Assembly (NCBI GenBank): GCA_007117185.1
Contig: SKHA01000229.1
Span: 1-6,946, forward strand
Source: Spirochaeta sp.
GTDB lineage: Bacteria; Spirochaetota; Spirochaetia; DSM-27196; Alkalispirochaetaceae
Direction of reading: 5' to 3'
Length of the DNA: 6,946 nt
The notes under the pieces were generated by a model. It made no database searches. It saw only the letters and a list, made by a program, of their open reading frames with translations, and was not told where the DNA came from. Position numbers and translations under genes: made by a program. Of the stretch, positions 1 to 6,800 are shown piece after piece (position 1 is the stretch's first letter; each line of letters opens with the position of its first letter).

Positions 1-120
1 ACACAAGCACGAGCGCCCGGGGTTAGTGTACATTTCCACCGGAACTGCACCTTACAGTGAATCTGAAGACGCGACCGACTTCCAGGTATCGGTTTCAGCG
101 GTGCCACCCCCTTGCTTTAA
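1..120. other. Edge region without a supported gene; possible insertion-element end
   Basis: No convincing gene is seen here. Plus frame 1 is open from the edge to a TGA at 58-60, which could be the last 19 codons of a gene outside the window, but nothing supports it. An imperfect hairpin is present: CTGAA (63-67) pairs with TTCAG (94-98) and ACCGA (74-78) pairs with TCGGT (89-93), with a six-base bulge and a ten-base loop. The stretch around 27-58 carries GTGTACATTTCCACCGG followed by AACTGCAC, which resembles the repetitive termini of IS21-family elements as I remember them. Without the element body this is only a guess. Confidence 0.25.
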
Positions 121-124
121 CACG

Positions 125-153
125 AAAAAAAGGCGACCGCCGAAGCGGTCGCC
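125..153 (-). terminator. Intrinsic terminator of the outer-membrane protein gene
   Basis: Read on the minus strand, a perfect 9-bp stem GGCGACCGC / GCGGTCGCC closes a TTCG loop and is followed at once by seven T residues (125-131). A GC-rich stem, a UUCG tetraloop and a U tract form a textbook Rho-independent terminator. It starts 27 bases after the stop codon of the barrel-like gene. On the plus strand the stem lacks a downstream U tract, so it is directional. Confidence 0.95.
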
Positions 154-180
154 CTCATCACAGCTGATTTCCGGATGGAA

Positions 181-1509
181 TCAGTAAGCAATCTTGGTGC
201 TGATCAGGATCCGACCAGCTTTGGTGCCAACACTGCCTGTTGCAGCATCGAACGCATAGTAGTCATCAGCTGCGAAGGTGCCGTCGCCGTCAAGCAAGAG
301 GTCACCACTGCGGTAGTCGATGTTGAAGGTTACATTATCGATAACCTTGATATCGGTACCAACTGCGATGGTCAGACCCATGTTGTCGTCGATTTCCATG
401 TCCTCGTTTGCGAGCATGACACCGAAGTAGGGAACGAGGGTGCCGAGGTCAGCTTTGACTTCTGCACCGAGGCCAAAGCCCAGGCCATTATTGGCGTCAT
501 CGTCGCCCTTGAGCTCCATGAGGAGCGCCGCACCGACTACAGGAAGGAAGCCATCATCGCCGGGGGCGTCGAAGAAGCCGAGACGTACGAACCAGTTGCT
601 GGCATCACCGTCGCTCAAGCTGACAAATCCACCTTCAACGGACACACCGGAGAACTCACCTTCGAAAGCGATGATATCTTCGTCGTCGTCCTGGCCACCA
701 AGGTCGATGTTAACACCACCGATAACTTCCCAGCTCATTACGCCCATGACGCTCTTCAGGTCGAAGCCAACAAATGGGGTAACAACCATGCCGTCCATGT
801 CGAGGTCGTATTCGAGACCAACACCAACCGCAGCATCTTCGCCGAAGTCGTCGGTTTCAGTTGCATCGACTGCATTCGTACGGTTGATCCACGTGGCAGC
901 ATCAAGGGTGATGGTAGCACCGGCTACAGTGGTCTCGGTGAGCAACGCCAGCTTGTAGCTGTTGTTCTCATTTTCATGCCATACAGGATCGGAAGCGATT
1001 ACCGCTTCGATGGTCATCAGGTCGGGAACTGCAAAACCGATCGCAACAGAAACGCCTTCGTTTGCAAGGCTGATCTGGTCAGTCAAGCCCAGGATGGAAC
1101 TGGTAATGGTGTTGTTGGTACCAGCCACGTCAACTTCGTTGCCAGCCGTTGCAATAACGATGTACGCAGGGCCGAGAAACAGCTTGGCAGATACTTCACC
1201 AGCAGTGCCAGCGAGTACAGGGATTCCGGTTTCCGAGGCTTCAAGCACGATTTCAAAGTCTTCAACTTCCAACCAGCCGTAGACTTCGCCGCTTCCAAAC
1301 TCAGCAGTATCTTCAGCGATGAAGGTGATGCTAAGATCAGCGGAGTTGCTCAGAGCAAAACCGGTTGCGGGGCCACCGTTGGCTTCCAGGTTCACACCAA
1401 ACGTTGCCTTCGCCTCTGCCTCGAACTCTACAACAGGGCTGTAGGTCTGAGCGAACGCCGCGGTGGTTACCACAAGCAAAGCAAGCAGTACGAGAGAAAA
1501 TTTTCTCAT
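181..1509 (-). CDS. Probable outer-membrane beta-barrel (porin-like) protein
   Basis: This 442-residue secreted protein is probably an outer-membrane barrel. The start is the ATG at 1507-1509, eight bases after an AGGAGG site; an upstream in-frame ATG at 1617 is rejected because it overlaps the -35 box. Residues 1-20 form a signal peptide: Arg2-Lys3, a hydrophobic core, then AFA with likely cleavage before Gln21. There is no lipobox Cys. The mature part has no long hydrophobic helix. It shows alternating polar and hydrophobic stretches with many Gly and Asp, including acidic turns such as DDDED and GDDDANN, and ends in ILISTKIAY with a C-terminal aromatic residue, as expected for a final barrel strand. 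Spirochaete genomes commonly carry such poorly conserved barrel proteins; the transported substrate cannot be told. It is monocistronic, with its own promoter and terminator, and the strong promoter and SD suggest abundant expression. The acidity may reflect a saline habitat. It could instead be a soluble periplasmic beta protein. Confidence 0.85.
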   Translation of the reverse strand: MRKFSLVLLALLVVTTAAFAQTYSPVVEFEAEAKATFGVNLEANGGPATGFALSNSADLSITFIAEDTAEFGSGEVYGWLEVEDFEIVLEASETGIPVLAGTAGEVSAKLFLGPAYIVIATAGNEVDVAGTNNTITSSILGLTDQISLANEGVSVAIGFAVPDLMTIEAVIASDPVWHENENNSYKLALLTETTVAGATITLDAATWINRTNAVDATETDDFGEDAAVGVGLEYDLDMDGMVVTPFVGFDLKSVMGVMSWEVIGGVNIDLGGQDDDEDIIAFEGEFSGVSVEGGFVSLSDGDASNWFVRLGFFDAPGDDGFLPVVGAALLMELKGDDDANNGLGFGLGAEVKADLGTLVPYFGVMLANEDMEIDDNMGLTIAVGTDIKVIDNVTFNIDYRSGDLLLDGDGTFAADDYYAFDAATGSVGTKAGRILISTKIAY

Positions 1510-1517
1510 TATGGATT

Positions 1518-1523
1518 CCTCCT
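1518..1523 (-). promoter_or_regulatory. Strong Shine-Dalgarno site of the barrel-like gene
   Basis: Perfect AGGAGG on the minus strand, eight bases before the ATG at 1507-1509. It decides the start in favour of the codon directly before the signal peptide and predicts efficient translation. Confidence 0.92.
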
Positions 1524-1532
1524 CGAATGTAT

Positions 1533-1570
1533 CGGGGGCTTTTAGGCCAACGGCCCATTGCCGACCCCCG
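1533..1570 (-). promoter_or_regulatory. Stem-loop in the 5' leader of the barrel-like gene
   Basis: CGGGGG (1565-1570) pairs with CCCCCG (1533-1538). Inside, CGGC (1560-1563) can pair with GCCG (1551-1554) around a five-base loop. The hairpin lies between the predicted transcription start near 1582 and the SD site, leaving the SD unpaired. A stable leader hairpin could protect the mRNA 5' end or be a regulatory target. No U tract follows, so it is not a terminator. The pairing is visible in the sequence; the function is inferred. Confidence 0.5.
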
Positions 1571-1588
1571 TCTTTTGGATTCCCCGGT

Positions 1589-1617
1589 AGTATAGCAACC
1601 GGAAATTCTACTGTCAA
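1589..1617 (-). promoter_or_regulatory. Near-consensus sigma70 promoter of the barrel-like gene
   Basis: On the minus strand a perfect TTGACA (1612-1617) is followed by a 17-base spacer and TATACT (1589-1594), one mismatch from TATAAT. This predicts a start near 1582 and a leader of about 73 bases. Box quality and optimal spacing point to strong constitutive housekeeping transcription. It reads away from the plus-strand gene beginning at 1720. No comparable promoter was found for that gene: the TATA-like hexamers at 1662-1667 and 1682-1687 have no matching -35 box. Confidence 0.9.
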
Positions 1618-1719
1618 CGATAATCGTCACAGCAACCTCTCCGATATCCACCGGACAACCATATAGTCGTCATCTATGGGTTATAACATGAATGTCCGGA
1701 AAAGGTAACATTAAATCGG

Positions 1720-2733
1720 TTGCAAACCGACATATTTGCAAATAATTACCGGGAGATCGTCGCGGAGCACATTTTCTGGTATCATTCAGGGGTGGGATCG
1801 CTGGAACAGGCAGTGCAGGGGTCGTGGTTTGATCTGCGGGAGCAGATCCGCCATCCAAATGAGCTTTTTGAATCTCTTTTTCCCGGCACTGAGGGTAATT
1901 CCGCCCAGGCGCTGCTGATTGATCTGGCCCGGGAGCTGGACCAGGCGGTGGAAGGTGGGGTTCTGGAGGTGAAGAAGCACCGCTTCACCACCCTCTTTGT
2001 GGAGCTTGAAGAAGCTGAGTTCTCCAGCGAGATCTTTTCGCACTTGAAGGAGCTGGCCCGGCGCGCCCGGGTGCTGGCCATGGCGATCGCCCTGCAGCGC
2101 GCCCTGTTGAGCCAGGAGATCCCCTTCATGGATGACGAGGAGAAGCCGGACGAGCCTGAAGAGCCGGGGGAGATCCGCCAGATCATTCAGGACATACAGG
2201 AGATCATCGCTGCGGACCCCTCGGCCAAGATGAACGCGGCGATCAAGAACATCCTGTTGCAGCTGCAGAAGTACCGCACCGAGACGGCAACGTATCAGAA
2301 GTTGAAGGAGCAGGCCACCGGCTACCGTCTGGAAATGTACTCCAAGACCTTTGCGGCGACGTTCCAGAACATCTTCACCAGCATTCGCCGAAACTACGAC
2401 CAGTTCCGCAAGGAGCAGGACGAGATGCGGCGGCAGGAGCAGCGGTCGGTGATCGCCAGTCTGGAGACCCGGGAGTGGACCCGGGCTCTGATGCGACAGA
2501 TGGAGGAAGCCAACCGCATCGCCGCAACTCTCACCTTCCTGGCGGGAGAGCACAGCGGGATGCGGGAACCCCTGGTGGAGCTCTCCCGGCGCCGAGCAAT
2601 GATGATGAAGCTGCTGGAGACGGACCGCATCCAGGGAGAGGACTGCGCCGGCGGCGAAGCGGCAGCCAGGCGGCTGAACCGCATCCTGGCCATAGAGGTG
2701 GCGAAGCAGCTGCACCGCCTGTGCGGGTGCTGA
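1720..2733 (+). CDS. Hypothetical soluble helical protein, 337 residues
   Basis: I do not recognise this family. The start is TTG at 1720. The frame is closed by TAA at 1684-1686, and no ATG or GTG lies between that stop and the TTG. The only SD-like sequence, GGAAAAGG (1698-1705), is 14 bases away, so translation may be weak; the first in-frame Met is near residue 121, too late. There is no signal peptide, membrane segment or cysteine motif, so a cytoplasmic location is likely. An N-terminal part (about 1-135) is predicted helical. A linker rich in Glu, Asp and Pro follows (about 137-151, including DDEEKPDEPEEPGE). The helical C-terminal part has strongly charged stretches at about 150-300, such as RRNYDQFRKEQDEMRRQEQ, compatible with a coiled coil. 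It ends in Cys-Gly-Cys. It diverges from the barrel-like gene and converges on manC. A structural or adaptor role is possible but not shown. Confidence 0.82.
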   Translation: MQTDIFANNYREIVAEHIFWYHSGVGSLEQAVQGSWFDLREQIRHPNELFESLFPGTEGNSAQALLIDLARELDQAVEGGVLEVKKHRFTTLFVELEEAEFSSEIFSHLKELARRARVLAMAIALQRALLSQEIPFMDDEEKPDEPEEPGEIRQIIQDIQEIIAADPSAKMNAAIKNILLQLQKYRTETATYQKLKEQATGYRLEMYSKTFAATFQNIFTSIRRNYDQFRKEQDEMRRQEQRSVIASLETREWTRALMRQMEEANRIAATLTFLAGEHSGMREPLVELSRRRAMMMKLLETDRIQGEDCAGGEAAARRLNRILAIEVAKQLHRLCGC

Positions 2734-2752
2734 CAGCCCCGGCCAGAGCAGC

Positions 2753-3868
2753 TCAGGTGAGCTCTTCCCGCCCGTCGGCGCGCATCGCCTCTACCGCCTG
2801 CTTTACCAGCTGGCCGCTGCCCCGGCGGGAGACCAGCACCCGCCCGTCCTGAACCACCACAACCAGGTCCTGCACCCCGCAGAGCACCACCGGCTGGTCC
2901 GCGTAGACGTAGTTGTTTTCACTCTCCAGTGACCACATTGTCGCCGCCGGCGCCGGCACCACCCCGTCGTCCACCAGCTGGGCCATCTCGTCCCAGCTGC
3001 CCACGTCGTTCCAGAGAAATGATGCCGGAACCATGGCTACGCACTCGCTGCGCTCCATCACCGCGTAATCAACGGAGATAACCGGAAGCTGCGCGTAAAG
3101 CTGGTCCATGAACGGAGACTGCCAGGCGATGGTTATCCCCTCACGGGTGACGATAGGCAGGCTGCTGCGGCGCTGCTCGTAGGGCAGGTCGGCAACGGCA
3201 GAAAACGTTGCGGTGATCTCGGGCTCCCAGGTGGCCAGCTCCCGGAGAAACACGTCATTGCGAAAGAGAAACATCCCGCTATTCCAGAAGAACGACCCCG
3301 CTTCCAGGTAGGCCTGTGCGGTGGGGGCGTCGGGTTTCTCCCGGAACGCCTTCACCTTCTGCCCCGGTCCCAGCTTCTCGCCCTGTTCGATGTAGCCGTA
3401 GCCGGTCTCGGCACGGGTGGGAGTGATCCCGAAGACCACCAGCTGACCGTCCCGGGCCAGCTGCGCCCCCCGGGCAACGTCGGCGGCAAAATCCTCCACC
3501 GGGCTGATCAGGTGGTCCGAGGCGAGGACCAGGGTGGTGTCCTCGGCGGCACCGGCGTCGGTGAGCCAGGTGGTGGCCAGGGCAATTGCCGGGGCGGTGT
3601 TGCGCATCTCCGGCTCGGGCAGGACCACCAGCCGTTCCCGCAGCGCTGTCAGGGCCAGGCACTCACGGATGATATCCTTGAGCTGCGAAACATGGGTGAC
3701 GATAACGATATTTCCCGAGGGCGCCACCGCCGCGGCGCGCTCTATCGTCATCTGCAGCAGGGAGCGCCCCGTCCCGGGGTCCAGGAACTGTTTGGGACGG
3801 GTTCTGGTGGAGGCGGGCCACAGGCGCGAGCCGGATCCACCGGCCATGATGATTACGTGTTCAATCAT
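2753..3868 (-). CDS. manC: Mannose-1-phosphate guanylyltransferase (GDP-mannose synthesis)
   Basis: This enzyme makes GDP-mannose and pyrophosphate from mannose 1-phosphate and GTP in the cytoplasm, feeding mannosyl transfer to glycans. The 371-residue length fits the single-domain form without the C-terminal phosphomannose isomerase domain found in longer bifunctional enzymes. Visible motifs: nucleotide-binding signature GGSGSRLWP (residues 10-18) with PKQFL (25-29), EPEMRNTAPAIALA (85-98), metal/nucleotide-site ASDH (116-119), TPTRAETGYGYI (149-160), VKAFREKPD (172-180), FWNSGMFLF (194-202), SVDYAVME (265-272) and WNDVGSW (286-292). All family-defining blocks appear intact. It starts 25 bases after the stop of the FlcA-like gene on the same strand. 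The ATG has no SD; CCCTTTT lies directly before it. Translation therefore depends on coupling to the upstream gene or on a leaderless transcript. It ends 19 bp from the convergent plus-strand gene with no intrinsic terminator visible. Substrate specificity for mannose is inferred from the motifs. Confidence 0.93.
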   Translation of the reverse strand: MIEHVIIMAGGSGSRLWPASTRTRPKQFLDPGTGRSLLQMTIERAAAVAPSGNIVIVTHVSQLKDIIRECLALTALRERLVVLPEPEMRNTAPAIALATTWLTDAGAAEDTTLVLASDHLISPVEDFAADVARGAQLARDGQLVVFGITPTRAETGYGYIEQGEKLGPGQKVKAFREKPDAPTAQAYLEAGSFFWNSGMFLFRNDVFLRELATWEPEITATFSAVADLPYEQRRSSLPIVTREGITIAWQSPFMDQLYAQLPVISVDYAVMERSECVAMVPASFLWNDVGSWDEMAQLVDDGVVPAPAATMWSLESENNYVYADQPVVLCGVQDLVVVVQDGRVLVSRRGSGQLVKQAVEAMRADGREELT

Positions 3869-3875
3869 AAAAGGG

Positions 3876-3884
3876 AATATAGCA
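3876..3884 (-). promoter_or_regulatory. Candidate extended -10 promoter giving leaderless manC mRNA
   Basis: The minus strand reads TGC-TATATT, matching the extended -10 pattern TGnTATAnT. The hexamer (3876-3881) is separated from the manC ATG by only seven bases, so transcription would begin at or one base before the A of the ATG. No good -35 box is seen at the proper distance; extended -10 promoters can work without one. The absence of an SD before manC supports the reading. AT-rich gaps can match by chance. Confidence 0.45.
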
Positions 3885-3893
3885 GGAAACGAG

Positions 3894-6800
3894 CTAAAAA
3901 AGCAGCTGATCCATCTCCCGGGGCAGTTCGCTGAAGATCTGCGGCGGAAAATCCGGGGTGGGGTTGAGCAGCGCCCGGGTGTTGAGAAACGCCAGATTAC
4001 GCGCCAGCGCCCGGGCCCCCGTCTCTGGGTCCCGCAGGTAGTTCTCCGAGAGCTCCGCGGAGATTCTGAGGTAGTTCAGCGCTTCGGCGTAGCGCTGGGG
4101 CCGGGTGCCGTCGATCAGCGACTGCTGGTAGAGGGTGACCCCCAGGTTGTTGTTGACGCGGTACAGGCTCTCGATGAGGGCGCGGTGGGCGGGGTCCTCG
4201 TCGATGAAGAGGTTCTGCAGGCGGTCCCGCCGGGCGGTGAGGGTGCTCAGCAGCCGGCGGTAGGTGGCCTCGGCGGCGGCGAAGTTCCCCCGACGGTAGA
4301 GGGTATTGGCCCGGGCCCACAGCAGGTTGTCCGGTCCGTCCAGGGCGTTGCGGGACCCGATAGCGGAGAAACGCCGCATCGCCTCGTCGTAGCGCCCCAG
4401 GTCGTAGAGGATGAAGCCCCGCTTGAAGTTGAGTTCTTCCGGCTGGTAGCCGTCGGCGGCGGCGCGGTTGTACAGCTCAAGCGCCCGGGGCAGGTCTCCA
4501 CCGGTGAAGTACTCGATGTCGCCACGAAGAGAGAACACCCGGGCCAGCCGGGGATCCGGGGCGAGCAAGCCGGTGGCGCGGGCGTCCTGGTAGCGGTCGT
4601 AGGCGCGCTGGGAGTCTTCCAGGGCGCGGAGCAGCTCGTCCCGCTGGTACCAGTACTCGGCGCTGAGAATGTCCGTGTCGATCTGCATCGCCAGGCGCTC
4701 CCGGCTCAGGGGCTCGGCGAACTCGAAGAAGATCCGCGCGTTGTCCAGGGCGGCGCGCTCCTCGGTGAAGGTCTGCATCACCCGGTTGTACCGGGCCAGG
4801 TGGTAGTGCACCTCCGGCGTTGCCGGATCAGCCTGGTAGGCTCGGACAAGCATGCTGCGCACGTCGTCGATGATGCCGCGGTCCAGGAGGAATCCCGCAG
4901 CGTCGGCGTAGATCCGGGGGTGAATCTCCGAGCCCGGCTCGAGGACCTCGAAGAGGTGGACGATCTGCCTGGCCCGGTCCAGGTTGTCGGTGCGCACGAA
5001 GTACTGGAGAAAGCGCATGAGGATCGGGTCGGTCTCGCCGTGGTAGGCCATCAGATCCGCGTAGGCCCCCCGAGCCGATTCGAACCGGGTGGGGTCCTCG
5101 CCGGCCCAGCGCAGGTAGTTGTCGCCACTGCCCATCAGGCCGTCGTAATCCTGACGATTGTTGAACAGGAGGATCGAGTAGAGGTCGTTGGCCCTTTCGT
5201 AGTCCACCAGGACTTCCGACTGCAGCAACGCGTGCTCCAGAATCCCCTCGCGGTCCACGTTCAGCGCCTGGTAGTAGGTACGGAAGCGCCGGCGGCGACG
5301 GGTGGGGTCTATCTCCGTCTCGATGAGGCGGCGCTCGGCGACGATGCGCCGCAGAAACTCCCGCCGCTGGGGGTCCATCCCGAAGACCAGCTGGTCGTAT
5401 TTCTCCACTGCCAGGTCGTACTGGCGCTGATCAACGAACGCCCGGGCGTAGCGGACAAACCAGCGGGGACGTTCCCACAGCTCCCAGGCGCGCTCAAAGG
5501 TCTCGTTGGCGCTGAGAAAGCGGGCTTCCACCGCGTCGGTATAGCCCTGTCGGTAGAGGATTGCCGCGTGGATCGGGCGGTAGACATACCGCCAGGAAAG
5601 AAAGCCCACCAGCACCACCGCGGCGGATACCAGGAGAATTGTCCGCAGGAGGGGCAGAAAGACGTGGATAAAGCGATAGCGAAGGGAGCGCTTCTCTTCC
5701 TCGAAATCGAGACCGGTGCGCTTGCGGTACCCTTTGGGGACCTGCAGGCGCTTACCGGTGATCTTGCTGACCGCGTCGGCGATGGCGGTGGGGGTGCTGC
5801 CGGCGATGAGCAGGTCGATCAGGGCGCCGAGCTGCTGAGCGTCGCCGGCGGCGGAACCGATCGTCTCTTCCGTGGCGATCCGGACGTTCAGCGGCAGCTG
5901 AGCGAGGCTCTGCTGGATGTGGCTGAACTCGGTATCGGTGAACTGCCGCTGGGCCAGCTCCTCGTCCAGCTCTTCCGCTTCCTCGACGTCGTCGAAGTCG
6001 GTATCGGTGTCTGCGGGATCCTCGCCAATGTCGGTCTGCAAGCCGGCAAACTCGTCAAGGGAGTCCTCGTCGATGTCGAACCCTTCGCCGAAGTCGCCGA
6101 GGCTGAACCCCTCGTCTTCCAGGTTGCCCAGCTCGGCGTCCAGGTCGGTTTCCAGATCTGTTTCCAGATCGTCGTCGTCAGCAGGGGGCAGTTCGTCGGT
6201 GTCGTCCAGGGACTCCCCGAACTCGCTGTCCAGCTGGTCTCCGAAGTCGGCGCCGAAGAGGGCGTCGTCATCGTCGTCACCCTCCAGGTCAAGGCTCTCA
6301 ATGCTGTCCAGGTCACCGAAATCATCCAGGTCTTCCGGGTCGTCGGTGGCCGGGGGGGCTCCGTCGGCGACAAACTCATCTCCGTCGTCGTCTGCCGGGG
6401 TGGTTATGTCGGCGGCATCGAGGTCAGCGTCAGCGTCGAGGTCAGCGTCGAGGTCAGCGTCGAGGTCGACGGAACCGAGGTCACCCAGGTCACCCAGGTC
6501 GTCCAGGTCGCTGTCAAGATCGAGGTCAGCGTCGCCGTCCAGGTCACCCAGGTCGTCCAGGTCACCAAAATCATCCAGGTCGTCGTCGGCGGGAGAACCG
6601 CCGTCGGCGACAAACTCATCTCCGGCGTCGTCGTCGGGGTCAGTTTCGAGATCGAAGTCAGCGTCACCGAGGTCATCCAGGTCGCCGAGGTCGTCCAGGT
6701 CACCGAGGTCATCCAGGTCGTCGTCGGTGGTGAACTCCTCAAGGTCGTCCAGCCCTTCCACCGCGCCGAAGTCCTCCACCTCGCCCTGTGGCTCTGGCTC

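Noticed and set aside
98..109. T-box-like GGGTGGCACCGC on the minus strand
   Set aside because: The motif resembles the T-box antiterminator core, but only about 15 bases separate it from the upstream terminator, leaving no room for Stem I, and no specifier loop is seen.
175..1545. A 456-codon plus-strand open frame covering the whole barrel-like gene
   Set aside because: It lies antisense to a gene with promoter, SD, signal peptide and terminator, has no SD of its own, and its protein has no recognisable features.
1510..1617. N-terminal extension of the barrel-like protein from the ATG at 1617
   Set aside because: This would place the start codon inside the -35 box and put 36 residues before a clear signal peptide.
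1688..1708. Six-codon leader peptide (MNVRKR) before the TTG-started gene
   Set aside because: No SD precedes it and no attenuator hairpin follows; a frame this short arises easily by chance.
1786..2715. A minus-strand frame of 309 codons inside the helical-protein gene
   Set aside because: The Leu/Arg/His-rich product is typical of an antisense shadow in GC-rich DNA. The plus-strand product has normal helical-protein composition.
6404..6742. Thr/Trp-rich frame in the acidic repeat region
   Set aside because: An out-of-frame reading of the same repeats; the monotonous composition is an artefact.
6777..6779. GTG as the start of the FlcA-like protein
   Set aside because: The frame stays open for 55 more codons to the edge with the same acidic composition, including the EPDLAP repeats, and no good SD precedes the GTG. 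The start is more likely outside the window.
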